Shown: one piece after another, positions 1 through 9,126 of the stretch
How the letters are laid out: every line of letters begins with the position of its first letter
How positions within the stretch are numbered: the stretch's first letter is position 1
Assembly (NCBI GenBank): GCA_002502625.1
Contig: DAPV01000041.1
Location: 1-47,470 of the forward strand
From: Euryarchaeota archaeon UBA125
GTDB lineage: Archaea; Thermoplasmatota; Poseidoniia; Poseidoniales; Thalassarchaeaceae
Reading direction: 5' to 3'
Length of the DNA: 47,470 nucleotides
Notes under the pieces: generated by a model
Told to the model about the DNA's origin: nothing
Databases searched by the model: none
What the model saw: only the letters and a program-made list of their open reading frames with translations
Translations under genes and position numbers: made by a program

Positions 1-81
1 CCAGTCATCGGAGGCCCTTGTGGAGGTCCAGTCATTGCAGGTTCTTGAGGGGGCTCAGTCATCGCAGGTGCTTGAGGTGGC
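1..81 (-). repeat. In-gene 27-bp tandem repeat encoding PPQxPxMTG
   Basis: Three 27-base units lie head to tail at 1-27, 28-54 and 55-81. Each begins with (c/t)cagtcat(c/t)g on the plus strand. A degraded fourth unit starts at 82. Read on the minus strand they encode the 9-residue proline-rich unit PPQ-x-P-x-MTG/E. The array continues past the left edge, so its full copy number is unknown. Confidence 0.75.
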
Positions 82-677
82 CCAGTCAATGTAGGTCCAG
101 TTATTGGAGATGTTGCAACTTCTTTATTTTCAGATTTAGATATAGAATTAATTTCAGTAGTATGAGGTGGAGATGCATTTAATCCATGTGCAAAAGCTGC
201 TGCCAATGGATCTCCTCCTTCGTTAATGGGAACCTCATTAAACATTGATTCCTCCATTCCGAATCCTGCAAGAGCATCTTCAAAAACATCAGAAAGTACA
301 TCATCTGATATTTCAGCAACAACTGGAATTTCTTCCAAATCCATTTCCATCCTATAATCTCCTGGAAATGGACCCAATTCCCCCTGTTTCCCTAAATGTT
401 CAGCAGCAAGAATCCAAGCGCCAGGTTTTTTTGGAAGAAAATGTAAAGCCTCATCCTGACTATTTCCGGAGATTTGTGAATCCAAAGATTTGAAAATTTG
501 GACTTGCGCTCCAGATGTTTTGATATTTAGATTTGGAGATTTTAACTTATTTTTCGTAGGATTTTGTACTAATGTTCGTACAAGAATAGCATCTCGATCG
601 TCTTCATCAATGTCGTCACAAACTACCATTAGATGGATTACGAGGTCTCCCAACCGGAGCATAGTTGGAATCGCCAT
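1..677 (-). CDS. Unidentified acidic protein with proline-rich repeat tail (C-terminus cut by window edge)
   Basis: I do not recognise this protein. The minus-strand frame is open from an ATG at 677 to the window edge, giving about 225 codons. The N-terminal part (MAIPTMLRLGDLVIHLMVV) is followed by an acidic stretch DDIDEDDRDA. A probably folded middle follows (about residues 30-120), then an acidic linker, then a Pro/Gln/Met/Thr tail made of 9-residue repeats (PPQxPxMTG) that runs out of the window. An upstream TTG at 695 is an alternative start. A TAG stop lies in frame just before it, so the gene cannot start much earlier. It lies 44 bases downstream of the RDD protein gene on the same strand and is probably co-transcribed with it. 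No signal peptide or membrane segment is visible in the part seen. Confidence 0.6.
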   Translation of the reverse strand, partial: MAIPTMLRLGDLVIHLMVVCDDIDEDDRDAILVRTLVQNPTKNKLKSPNLNIKTSGAQVQIFKSLDSQISGNSQDEALHFLPKKPGAWILAAEHLGKQGELGPFPGDYRMEMDLEEIPVVAEISDDVLSDVFEDALAGFGMEESMFNEVPINEGGDPLAAAFAHGLNASPPHTTEINSISKSENKEVATSPITGPTLTGPPQAPAMTEPPQEPAMTGPPQGPPMT

Positions 678-721
678 ATCGCAAGCACATCCCAATCGCT
701 ACTTGAATCCGTATGTTGTCA

Positions 722-1309
722 CTATTTTATTGGACCACGATGAGCAACAGGAAGAGAATTTGCAATCGCTACAATACTTCCTGCAGATAGATCTATTTCT
801 GATTGATGAGTATGTCTCTTATGTATGCGTAACAAATCTCTGGAAATAAACCATAAATTTAGAATTGGAATAAGGTAGAATAATTTTCGAAATGAACGAA
901 TATCCCAGTTATTGGAATTCATCGGGTCACCATTTTCTTGAACTATGGCAAGCCCCATTATTCGTTGACCTAGAGATCTTGAGAAACGTATCCCTGAATA
1001 TTTCCAATACAAGAAATGTGAGAGAAGAATAGCAATCGTCCATGCTAATGAATGATGAAAATCGGGGGACATCCAAGTTGTTAGATCCCAAGCCAACATT
1101 ACTCTGAACTGATCATCAAAACGCCCCCCTAATATTGAAAGAATACTCATTACAAATATGACATCTAAAATAAATCCAGCAGCTCTTTTGTAAATCGGAG
1201 CCAATATTGTACCATCGGGAATTTTCCAATGTTCATGCTCAACTGAAACAATATGTTTTGCTAAATTGGTCACTTGACCATGTGTCGAAATTGGTCCCTC
1301 CATTCTCAT
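722..1309 (-). CDS. RDD family membrane protein
   Basis: A protein of about 195 residues with the RDD-family pattern. After an N-terminal stretch comes YKRAAGFILDVIFVMSI, with its conserved Arg and Asp at the first membrane segment. A second hydrophobic segment (WTIAILLSHFLYWKYS) follows, then the SLGQRIMGLAIV block, typical of RDD proteins, and a third segment (KLFYLIPILNLWFI). The family is poorly defined biochemically; some members are ion antiporters or accessory membrane proteins. I placed the start at ATG 1309 because an AGGGG ribosome-binding sequence lies just before it, immediately after the helicase stop codon at 1315. The longer frame reaching 1381 would overlap the helicase. The spacing implies translational coupling with the helicase. 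Confidence 0.75.
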   Translation of the reverse strand: MRMEGPISTHGQVTNLAKHIVSVEHEHWKIPDGTILAPIYKRAAGFILDVIFVMSILSILGGRFDDQFRVMLAWDLTTWMSPDFHHSLAWTIAILLSHFLYWKYSGIRFSRSLGQRIMGLAIVQENGDPMNSNNWDIRSFRKLFYLIPILNLWFISRDLLRIHKRHTHQSEIDLSAGSIVAIANSLPVAHRGPIK

Positions 1310-1314
1310 CCCCT

Positions 1315-3297
1315 TTACATCTGCAGCAGGTGCCAAGCAATGAGGTTTTTTTGTTCTACCCACGTTAGCCAAAAATCCCAATCTCTTTGATTTCGTAATG
1401 TCTTTGGATCTCCAATGACGACCAGCCCTCTCTTTGCTCTTGTTAATGCGACATTTAATCTTCTTGAATCGTCTAAAAACCCTACATTTCCTTCAGGATT
1501 TGAACGTACCGCCGAGAGAATAATTACTTCCTTTTCTCTACCTTGATAACCATCAACTGATTTGACCTCAATTCCTTCCCATTTCCCTCCATCTTCCATT
1601 CCTCCAGATGACTCCATTAAGTCGCGAATGGCTCTTACTTGTCCATTGTAAGGGGAAATTATTCCAATTTCATGAGGGAATATATCCTCCCCTTGTAATA
1701 TTGATTCTGCCATCTTCAATACCCATCCCGCTTCAGTAGGATTCGCTTTTGAATGACCATCCGGAGAAACTATTTCACCACCTTCAACTGGAACAAATGC
1801 TATGGGATTTTCAAAATCAGGCCAAATCAATCCTACCGGTGTAGGCCTTTTATCTTCAGAAATAGCATTCTTAAGGAGCCCTTCATATGATTGTAGAGAA
1901 GGGAATTCTGCTATACAAGGGTGCATCCTATATTGTTCTAATAACATCGTAGAGTTTACACCCAACTGAATTAATCTTTCAAAAAGCGAGATATTTAACC
2001 CCATTTTTTCAGCACGAGAGGAAATAACAGTAGGAGGAAGTTGTTTATGATCTCCAACTAGAACTAACTGTTTACATCCTCTGACTATAGGGACTAGTGT
2101 AGCCGGTTCTGTTGCTTGTGTAGCCTCATCAATTAGTACTCTAGGAAATCTCCTTCCATCAAGTAGTATATGTCCTGAACCAATGCATGTTGCACAAATT
2201 ACATCTGCATTTTCTAAAATGTCATCCTTCATTTGTTGTTCAATTCTTCTTGCATCTTTCCATCCTTTCTTCAAATCTCGATGTGCTAGTCCCTTATCTT
2301 TACCTTTCATTCCTGAAATACGTCTTGACAAATCTTCGTTTAACTCAAGTATAACATCTAGATCTTTCCTAAGACGATGCACCTCCATTTTTGCATCAAT
2401 TGTTGCTTCACGTAACGATTCTCTTACTTTTACTGGTTGTCCTAATCTAACTGCATTGACTCTTAGATTTAGTAAACCTTCCAACAGGTTGTCTACTGCA
2501 ACATTTGATTCAGCTACAGCTAAGATTGGAGTATTGCTATTTTTTGCCCATCCTTCTAAAATCCTAACTGCTGTATATGTTTTACCAGTTCCTGGAGGTC
2601 CTTGTATTAATGATAGACGTTGTTCCATCGCTTTAGAAACAGCTTGATTTTGCACCTCATTTAATTGAGTTGAATTATTGAATTCGTTTGGGCTGATTCC
2701 TTTTATTCTGTGTGGTGTTTTACCTGCATCTTCGATGTCCCTTACTTGCCCTAATAATAGAGATGAAAGGTCAGTTGAATTTTCATCAGATAAAAATGAG
2801 TTTAATGCATCCCTCATTCTATCATGCGCAATACGATTTGCCCCCCTATCTAATCTCCAATGCCCTTGCCGATGTCCCTTTGGTAGATCATTCATTGCTA
2901 ATCGAATTGAACTTCTCGAACGGTTAGCGACTACTGCTTCTATAGCTTCTTTTCCTAATGGATCAGAACGACTGAGTAATACGATATCTCCATGTTTGAA
3001 TCTATGAGACGGCAATGGGCCACCTCCATCAATAGTTAGACGTAGTAATCGTTGTCCATACATCCATCCAGCAGACCTCGCTTTGAGTTGAAAAAGACTA
3101 ACTCCATGCGCTAACAATCGTTTTTTATTCCAAGTTTTAAGTCGATTTTCTACTTGTGACATCTCATCTTCTAATTCAACTTGGATAGCATCAATGAATT
3201 TGGCATGATAATCTTGACTTTTACGTACATTCGTTCTAATTTCATTATCTGATGAAGAAGTATCGATGCGACGGATTCGATTATTCTCGTCCGCCAT
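1315..3297 (-). CDS. UPF1/DNA2-like superfamily 1B helicase
   Basis: A helicase of about 660 residues carrying all main SF1 motifs in order: Walker A GPPGTGKT (about residue 235), motif II IDEATQA (about 388), VGDHKQLPPT (about 412), EQYRMHP (about 457), a second RecA domain with IISPYNGQVR, VDGYQGREKEVI (about 580) and NVALTRAKRG (about 617). This matches the AAA_11/AAA_12 helicases of the UPF1/IGHMBP2/DNA2 group, which unwind DNA or RNA 5' to 3'. The N-terminal region of about 230 residues resembles the beta-barrel and stalk part of IGHMBP2-like enzymes (PLPSHRFKHGDIVLLSR). ATG 3297 is preferred; a TTG-initiated extension to 3369 is open but lacks a clear ribosome-binding site. The exact substrate cannot be told from sequence. 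Confidence 0.88.
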   Translation of the reverse strand: MADENNRIRRIDTSSSDNEIRTNVRKSQDYHAKFIDAIQVELEDEMSQVENRLKTWNKKRLLAHGVSLFQLKARSAGWMYGQRLLRLTIDGGGPLPSHRFKHGDIVLLSRSDPLGKEAIEAVVANRSRSSIRLAMNDLPKGHRQGHWRLDRGANRIAHDRMRDALNSFLSDENSTDLSSLLLGQVRDIEDAGKTPHRIKGISPNEFNNSTQLNEVQNQAVSKAMEQRLSLIQGPPGTGKTYTAVRILEGWAKNSNTPILAVAESNVAVDNLLEGLLNLRVNAVRLGQPVKVRESLREATIDAKMEVHRLRKDLDVILELNEDLSRRISGMKGKDKGLAHRDLKKGWKDARRIEQQMKDDILENADVICATCIGSGHILLDGRRFPRVLIDEATQATEPATLVPIVRGCKQLVLVGDHKQLPPTVISSRAEKMGLNISLFERLIQLGVNSTMLLEQYRMHPCIAEFPSLQSYEGLLKNAISEDKRPTPVGLIWPDFENPIAFVPVEGGEIVSPDGHSKANPTEAGWVLKMAESILQGEDIFPHEIGIISPYNGQVRAIRDLMESSGGMEDGGKWEGIEVKSVDGYQGREKEVIILSAVRSNPEGNVGFLDDSRRLNVALTRAKRGLVVIGDPKTLRNQRDWDFWLTWVEQKNLIAWHLLQM

Positions 3298-3387
3298 GTT
3301 ATATGCTAATGACTTGTACTTATGACTCTCCCGAAAATCAATTTGTATTCCACTTAATTTTTTTGTCAACAGAGACAGGGAGAACTT

Positions 3388-4584
3388 ATGCTCGTTACAT
3401 TACACGACAAGGTTGCTGGGGTGCATCAGGTGTTCCGAAGAAAGAAGACTGATGATGAGGCCCTTCACTGCCCATTATGTAGTCTTGAGAATCCTCTTGA
3501 TGCAGATACCTGTAGTCGCTGTTATTATGATTTTACAGTTAGTTCCCATCAACAATCAAGAAAATCTGATGAACAAGTAGTCGGTGGTCTGTTAGATGAA
3601 TTAACTTCTGGAATTGAAGAAGGTGAAGAAGATGGAAATGATGTTGACTGGACAAATCATTCATTTGATATGTCTGATTTTTCAGTAGATGTTGCTGAAT
3701 ATGATGATTCAGATGATGTTGTAGTTTCACATTCAGTAGGGTTTGCAAGGCAATTGGTATCTCAAGATGAAATAGGTGGTGATGTTGATGACACTGATTT
3801 TGTTCTTTCTGCAGAGGACGCACCAACTTCTGTTGAGAAATTTATTGTTCCTGAAGAAGATCAATCAGAAATTTCTATCCCTGAGCCTACTATGGTTAAG
3901 TTAGTTGATCCAACATCTAGTTCAACAAACGAGATGGATTCTGATTTATTGAATGAAGATTGGAATGTTACTGATTCAACACCGATATTAAATCAAGAAG
4001 ATCAAGATGTTAATACCCCTCCAGTTACTGCTGTTGTTCAATCTCCAAGTGTACAGGAATCCCCTCAAACGTCTACATTACCCCCTATGCCATCAATGCC
4101 TCAAAATCAGCAACCTGTGATTAGTCCTGAAACCCCTACCTCTTCGAATTTACCACCTACTCCAGTTTCTGCACCACCTGCAACAGTTTTTCAAAATGAA
4201 AATACTGTTTCTGATACATCACCAAAAATGCCAGTAATGCCATCAATGCCAGTTGAACAAATCTCTCAACCCGAACAAACTCTCCATGAGGAAATTAAAA
4301 CAATTTGGCCGTGGGCTCAAAGAGATCCTTGGGATGATAGAATTCTTGCATCTAAAATCAAAGAGGCAATGGAAGCAGCAAAATCAGACCGAAAAGATGA
4401 GGCAACAAGAATTCTAGATGAGATAGGCCCTCATCTTTCGGATAAATATCGATTAATGTTGTATGTGGGTGCTTTGTTGAAAAATCTTGGAAGAACCAAT
4501 GAGTTAGCTTCTATGTTGAATGCTGCTAAGACTTCCAAGTCAGAAGATCAACATGTTCAAGCGGCATTGAAGCAGTTGGGTTGA
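3388..4584 (+). CDS. Zinc-ribbon protein with acidic/proline-rich linker and C-terminal helical repeats
   Basis: A 398-residue protein not assignable to a named family. Near the N-terminus is a four-Cys zinc ribbon, CPLCSLENPLDADTCSRC (residues 28-45). A strongly acidic Asp/Glu/Ser-rich stretch follows, then a Pro/Gln/Met-rich low-complexity region (PPMPSMPQNQQP, MPVMPSMPVEQ) to about residue 300. The last 100 residues (from WPWAQRDPWDD) are predicted helical and resemble a TPR-like pair: DRKDEATRILDEI and KNLGRTNELASMLNAAK. There is no signal peptide, so it is probably cytosolic. It is divergent from the helicase gene and probably leads an operon with the acetyltransferase six bases downstream. 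A scaffold role is a guess. Confidence 0.75.
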   Translation: MLVTLHDKVAGVHQVFRRKKTDDEALHCPLCSLENPLDADTCSRCYYDFTVSSHQQSRKSDEQVVGGLLDELTSGIEEGEEDGNDVDWTNHSFDMSDFSVDVAEYDDSDDVVVSHSVGFARQLVSQDEIGGDVDDTDFVLSAEDAPTSVEKFIVPEEDQSEISIPEPTMVKLVDPTSSSTNEMDSDLLNEDWNVTDSTPILNQEDQDVNTPPVTAVVQSPSVQESPQTSTLPPMPSMPQNQQPVISPETPTSSNLPPTPVSAPPATVFQNENTVSDTSPKMPVMPSMPVEQISQPEQTLHEEIKTIWPWAQRDPWDDRILASKIKEAMEAAKSDRKDEATRILDEIGPHLSDKYRLMLYVGALLKNLGRTNELASMLNAAKTSKSEDQHVQAALKQLG

Positions 4585-4590
4585 ATCGAA

Positions 4591-5202
4591 GTGCCCCCAT
4601 CAGAATTTGTGGACTGGACCCGCTCAGAGCATCATCTAGATGATGGAATCAAATTAGTTCCATTGTCAACAAGTCATACTCATGGTCTAATTAATGCATT
4701 TACCAATGATCCTAATTCAGTTAGGATAGCTATGCCTTGGTTGGACTCATCATTATCGATGGAATTCCAGATACGATCATTCATTGTTGATGTTACATCT
4801 GGTCCTAATTCTATTCATTATCATCATTGGGTATTAATTGAACAAAATAGTGAAGAAATAGTTGGATTAATTGGATTTGATGTAGTTAGATTTCGTACGA
4901 TTGAAAGAAAATCATTGAGTAGAGGAATTCATTGGAATCTTGGTTATTGGATTGCACCTAATTTTCGTCTTCGTGGTCTAGCATCCAAATCAATTGACAT
5001 AATGATTAACATTGCATCAAAATCCAAAGTAGATGTTGTCCAACTCTCTGCAGATCCTGAAAATTTAGGTGGATTAATCACTATTCGTTCTGCAGTTGAA
5101 AGACATGAAGGTATAATTTCTGATTTTGGGGTAGAGATGATTGAAGAAAATGAAGGCAACGAAGTTCCATATGAGGCATATTGGATACTAACCGGTGAAT
5201 GA
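4591..5202 (+). CDS. GNAT family N-acetyltransferase
   Basis: A 203-residue protein starting at GTG 4591, six bases after the upstream stop. The fold pattern is that of RimJ/RimL-type GNAT acetyltransferases, which move an acetyl group from acetyl-CoA to a protein N-terminus or small amine. It has an N-terminal substrate segment (KLVPLSTSHTHGLINAF), a beta-strand pair (WVLIEQNSEEIVGLIGFDVV) and the acetyl-CoA-binding segment (GYWIAPNFRLRGLASKSI), where the usual Q/RxxGxG/A loop appears as RLRGLA. The substrate cannot be predicted. The stop nearly overlaps the start of the deacetylase-like gene that follows. Confidence 0.75.
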   Translation: MPPSEFVDWTRSEHHLDDGIKLVPLSTSHTHGLINAFTNDPNSVRIAMPWLDSSLSMEFQIRSFIVDVTSGPNSIHYHHWVLIEQNSEEIVGLIGFDVVRFRTIERKSLSRGIHWNLGYWIAPNFRLRGLASKSIDIMINIASKSKVDVVQLSADPENLGGLITIRSAVERHEGIISDFGVEMIEENEGNEVPYEAYWILTGE

Positions 5203-5203
5203 A

Positions 5204-6028
5204 ATGACTTCGAGATATTGGTTTTCAGTAGATTCTGATGACTTACACCATCATCCCTCAATTTCTGGACATCCTACTAGATCAAAGGTATCTCCATGGT
5301 GTTTAAATTTAGATTCTAGACTTATGAGTAATACTTTGAATCAATCATTCAAGTCATTAGAAAAATGGTGGCTTACTAGAAGAGATGACGAAACATTAAC
5401 CATTTTTGTAATCGCAGAACAATTTGAAGATCCACTTTTCGTTGATGCAATATATAGTATACAAAACAGTCGTCCAGGATTGAGAATTGGAATTCATGGA
5501 TTGAAACATATTTGTTGGTCTGCTTGGGGAGATCGTTCTGAAGAATTTAATTATGCAATTTCTGAATCAATACGAATAATACAATCTTTCGCTGGTGACT
5601 CATTCAGACCTTGGTTCCGTGCTCCAGGAGGTTATATTTCACCATGGATGATTCCTATTTTGAAAAAAAATGAGATCACACTTGATTCATCAATTAATCC
5701 TTCATGGTTGTTGAAGAAAAAATCAGGAAAAAATGAAAATGGTAAATTTAACGGGTGGCAACAAGTCAGAAATGAATTAAAAAACAATCAAATCATTGAG
5801 CGTGAATGGTTAGTAAAACATGGACTACCAACAAATGGACCTGCACTACATATTCCACTTCTAAAGTCACATTCAAAATGGGTTTGGAATAGAAAATTAT
5901 CAAATTTACAGTGTTCCAATGATCAAGAATTACTCGATTCTTCAGTTTCAATTACCTCGATTTATTGGCATGTCTTAGATCATAACCGTCAAGGAGGATG
6001 GACGCCCCCAATTCCTAGAGAGATGTGA
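5204..6028 (+). CDS. Polysaccharide deacetylase-like (NodB homology) protein
   Basis: A protein of about 274 residues with traces of the NodB/polysaccharide deacetylase fold. These are FSVDSDD near the N-terminus (position of the catalytic Asp-Asp pair), GIHGLKHICW in the middle (metal-binding His region, H-x3-H in this reading) and WFRAPGGYISPW (motif 3, RxPxG). YWHVLDH near the C-terminus may supply the last catalytic His. The family removes acetyl groups from glycans in a metal-dependent way. No signal peptide is seen, so the enzyme would act in the cytosol, perhaps on sugar-lipid precursors. I chose ATG 5204, just after the acetyltransferase stop; a GTG at 5195 would overlap that gene. 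The 3' end overlaps the convergent aceE by 14 bases. Confidence 0.7.
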   Translation: MTSRYWFSVDSDDLHHHPSISGHPTRSKVSPWCLNLDSRLMSNTLNQSFKSLEKWWLTRRDDETLTIFVIAEQFEDPLFVDAIYSIQNSRPGLRIGIHGLKHICWSAWGDRSEEFNYAISESIRIIQSFAGDSFRPWFRAPGGYISPWMIPILKKNEITLDSSINPSWLLKKKSGKNENGKFNGWQQVRNELKNNQIIEREWLVKHGLPTNGPALHIPLLKSHSKWVWNRKLSNLQCSNDQELLDSSVSITSIYWHVLDHNRQGGWTPPIPREM

Positions 6029-8774
6029 TATCTTCGCGTTCGACATCTATGCCGAATTCTTTCTTCGTTGATTCAAACAATGAATAATCTGCATATCCCT
6101 GTTTACAAAGTCCAGAGATAGCTGCTAAAGCGATATGTTCTGAGTCAACCTCGAAAAATCTTCTTAGAGAAGATCTAGTATCAGATCTACCAAATCCATC
6201 TGTTCCTAGTACAATGTAAGTGTTTTGAGGAATCCAAGGACGAATTAGTTCTGGAATTGCTCGAATATTATCAGAAACTGCCACACATACATTGTCCGAA
6301 GGTGTCATAGAATGACTAGATTTACTGAGACATTCGTAAATTCTTGATTTATGTCGATTCTTCCACACTACTCTTTCAGGTACGGGTTCTGGGAATCCTA
6401 TTTGTTTCTCACTTGGGTAAAAAGTTGGAGACAGTCTATCCATTCTTTCTAGTTCAGCAGCCTCTCTATGTAACTCACCATATGATGTGACTGACCAGAC
6501 TCTACATGAGATCCCTTTCTCCACTAGAATTTCTGCTGCCTTCAGAACTTGTTTCATTATTGGACCAGAACCCAATAGTTCAACCGACTGTTCTCCTTCG
6601 CCAAAATCGTTGTATTTGTACATCCCACTTATGATATCTTTTTCTTCAACAAAATGAGGAATTTTAGGCATCGAATAATTTTCATTGTATAGGGCAATAT
6701 AATGCATTACATCCTTGTCTTTTACATACATTTCATCTATTCCATGTTTGATTATCGCTGCAATTTCATATGCAAATGCAGGGTCCCATGCTCTTACTGC
6801 AGGATTGGTATGTGCCATGAGTAATGAATGCCCATCTTGATGCTGAAGGCCTTCACCATTGAGAGTCGTTCTTCCTGAAGTTGCTCCCATTAGAAATCCC
6901 CTAGCCCTACCATCGGCAGCAGCCCAAATAAGATCTGCAACGCGCTGAAATCCAAACATGGAGTAGAAAGTATAGAATGGAATTGTAGCAATATTTGCTG
7001 TTGCATATGACATTGCACTAGCTATGAATGTGGACATAGCCCCTGCTTCGTTGATTCCAGCCTGAATAATTTGACCATTTTTACTAACCTTGTATTTCAT
7101 CAATGTCTTATGATCTACAGGCTTATACAATTGTCCTTCAGGATGATAAATTCCAAACTCAGCAAATAGTGGGTCCATTCCAAAAGTTCTTGCTTCATCA
7201 GGAATAATCAAAACAACCTGTGAACCCACAACTTTGTCTTTCATTAGCCCTCTAAGGATTTTTACAAATGCCATTGTGGTGCTTACTTCTAGAGTTCCCT
7301 TTGTTCCATCATCAAATTCTGTGAAAATTTTTCGGTTAGCAAGTACTGCCTCATTTCTAACTATCCGTTCTGGGATAGATCCTCCGAGTTTTTCTCTTCT
7401 TTGTTTCATGTATTCTTCTATTTCTGGCATCATTCCAGGTTCAACGAATGGATAGGATTCTAATTCTTCATCAGTAAATTCTAATCCAATCATATCTCTC
7501 ATATACATCATCGCATCAATATCAGCCTTCTTTTTTTGATGAGTAGTATTTCTTCCTGCGAATCCTGGACCTAATCCATATCCTTTGATAGTCCTAGCAA
7601 GAATAACTGTTGGTGAGCCTTTATTCGCACGAGCAGAACTGAATGCTGCATGTATTTTTTCCATATCATGCCCTCCAACATTTTCTGTTAGTGCAATGAG
7701 ATCATTGTCACTCCAACCTTGAATCATTTCAGATAATTCAGGAGAATTGAATAATTCATTTCTAATGATTTCTGCATTACCTGTGAGTATTCTTTGTTCA
7801 TCTCCGTCAACTAATTGATTCAGTCTTTCTGCAAGATATTTTCCATTTGCATGAGAGAATAATTTATCCCATTTTGTGCCCCATAACAATTTAATTACAT
7901 TCCATCCAGCACCACTAAATCTTCCTTCAAGTTCTTGTACAATTTTTCCATTTCCTCGAACAGGCCCATCCAGCCTTTGTAGATTACAATTGATGATGAA
8001 TACTAGATTATCCAATCCTTCTCTTGCTGCTAATGCAATTTCAGATAGGGATTCTGGTTCGTCCGATTCTCCATCTCCCATCGTATACCAAACTGTACTT
8101 TCTCTAGTATCTGCCAAACCTCTGTCACTTAGATAACGATTGAATCTTGCATGATGAATAGCGGACATTGCTCCAAGACCCATACTTACAGTTGGAAACT
8201 CCCAATAATTTGGCATTAATCTAGGATGAGGATAAGAAGACAATCCTCTTCCAAAGACTTCTTGACGAAAATTGTTAATTTGGTCTTTCGATAACCTTCC
8301 TTCTAACCAAGATCTTGCATATATTCCTGGGCTCGCATGCCCCTGGAAATATATGTGGTCACCAATAGATTCTCCCATATTTTTCCCTTTGAAATGGTGA
8401 TTCATTCCTACTTCCCACAGAGTGCTTACAGATGCATATGTTGAGATATGGCCCCCTATTCCATCATTTTCTTTGTTTGCTTTTGTTACCATCATCATTG
8501 CATTCCAACGAAGAATCCCATGAATTCTTGATTCTACAGATAAATTCCCAGGATATGTTGGTTGTTGATCCGGGTGAATAGTATTTAGATAAGGCGTCGA
8601 TACTGGACGAATTTCCATTCCATTTTTGTTGGCTTCAGCAAGAGTTTCTAGGAGAATTCTTTCAGCCTCATTACTTCCCAATTTGTCTATAACTTGTCGA
8701 ATTGAATCTTTCCATTCCTCAGTATGTTGGGGATCAGAAGGTTCCAAAGATGGTTTGCGAGCATACCAATCCAT
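6015..8774 (-). CDS. aceE: Pyruvate dehydrogenase E1 component, homodimeric type
   Basis: A protein of about 919 residues, close in length to E. coli AceE (887). It decarboxylates pyruvate with thiamine diphosphate and passes the acetyl group to the lipoyl domain of E2. The ThDP motif is clear: GDGESDEPES at about 232 to NCNLQRLDGP at about 262. The active-site loop GRNTTHQKKK keeps the His equivalent to E. coli His407. The central domain has ATSGRTTLNGEGLQHQDG and the C-terminal transketolase domain has YVVLGTDGFGRSDTR. ATG 8774 is preferred because GGAGGG precedes it at good distance; the frame is open up to 8849. No E2 or E3 gene is in the window. This alpha/beta-fused form is typical of Proteobacteria and Actinobacteria, so a bacterial origin is likely. 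Confidence 0.93.
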   Translation of the reverse strand: MDWYARKPSLEPSDPQHTEEWKDSIRQVIDKLGSNEAERILLETLAEANKNGMEIRPVSTPYLNTIHPDQQPTYPGNLSVESRIHGILRWNAMMMVTKANKENDGIGGHISTYASVSTLWEVGMNHHFKGKNMGESIGDHIYFQGHASPGIYARSWLEGRLSKDQINNFRQEVFGRGLSSYPHPRLMPNYWEFPTVSMGLGAMSAIHHARFNRYLSDRGLADTRESTVWYTMGDGESDEPESLSEIALAAREGLDNLVFIINCNLQRLDGPVRGNGKIVQELEGRFSGAGWNVIKLLWGTKWDKLFSHANGKYLAERLNQLVDGDEQRILTGNAEIIRNELFNSPELSEMIQGWSDNDLIALTENVGGHDMEKIHAAFSSARANKGSPTVILARTIKGYGLGPGFAGRNTTHQKKKADIDAMMYMRDMIGLEFTDEELESYPFVEPGMMPEIEEYMKQRREKLGGSIPERIVRNEAVLANRKIFTEFDDGTKGTLEVSTTMAFVKILRGLMKDKVVGSQVVLIIPDEARTFGMDPLFAEFGIYHPEGQLYKPVDHKTLMKYKVSKNGQIIQAGINEAGAMSTFIASAMSYATANIATIPFYTFYSMFGFQRVADLIWAAADGRARGFLMGATSGRTTLNGEGLQHQDGHSLLMAHTNPAVRAWDPAFAYEIAAIIKHGIDEMYVKDKDVMHYIALYNENYSMPKIPHFVEEKDIISGMYKYNDFGEGEQSVELLGSGPIMKQVLKAAEILVEKGISCRVWSVTSYGELHREAAELERMDRLSPTFYPSEKQIGFPEPVPERVVWKNRHKSRIYECLSKSSHSMTPSDNVCVAVSDNIRAIPELIRPWIPQNTYIVLGTDGFGRSDTRSSLRRFFEVDSEHIALAAISGLCKQGYADYSLFESTKKEFGIDVEREDITSL

Positions 8775-8906
8775 CCAAAACCCTCCGCATTCCTTGTTAA
8801 TGGGCAGTAGTAACTGTATTTCACAATTAGTGCGAGACAACAACTTCAATTATCTATTGAACTTAAATTAACAAATGTTTTGAAGGAGTTTTTATCCCCG
8901 CGAAAT
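8775..8906. promoter_or_regulatory. Divergent intergenic promoter region between aceE and the Hc1-like gene
   Basis: A 132-base AT-rich gap between two divergently transcribed genes must hold promoters for both. On the plus strand a TATA-like TTAAATTA lies at about 8863-8870, roughly 37 bases before ATG 8907. AAGGAG at about 8883 is too far from the ATG to be an ideal ribosome-binding site. On the minus strand GGAGGG just before 8774 is the aceE ribosome-binding site. No operator palindrome was recognised. Confidence 0.3.
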
Positions 8907-9089
8907 ATGGCTGTAACTAGTGATATTGAGAATATGATTGCAATGTTGAACGAAACTCTTGGAGATGCTGCTAAACATGATCGTGGAACTGATGCAGCAG
9001 GTCGAAGATTGAGAAAAGCATTGTCTGATGTTGCCAAGGAATGTAAGACAGTTCGTGCTAAGATTCAGGATGAACGTTCAGGTAATTAA
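8907..9089 (+). CDS. Hc1/histone-H1-like small DNA-binding protein
   Basis: A 60-residue helical protein. The segment GTDAAGRRLRKALSDVAKE followed by CKTVRAKIQDER matches the pattern of the Hc1-like family (chlamydial histone H1-like Hc1 and relatives in marine bacteria), where a GN/GTxAAxxRxRK motif precedes the second helix. Such proteins are thought to condense or coat DNA. The ATG at 8907 (MAVTSDIENM) is preferred over a TTG at 8880. It lacks the long Lys/Ala tail of Chlamydia Hc1. It is followed 37 bases later by the LETM1-like gene on the same strand. Assignment is by motif pattern only. Confidence 0.6.
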   Translation: MAVTSDIENMIAMLNETLGDAAKHDRGTDAAGRRLRKALSDVAKECKTVRAKIQDERSGN

Positions 9090-9126
9090 TCGACATAACC
9101 AAGTCTATCATACGCCTAGACTGTGT

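Noticed and set aside
2183..3007. Plus-strand open frames opposite the helicase
   Set aside because: They are antisense to a gene with all SF1 helicase motifs, and their translations show no coherent domain.
7234..8136. Plus-strand open frames inside aceE
   Set aside because: Shadows of the strongly conserved AceE coding frame; no ribosome-binding site or recognisable product.
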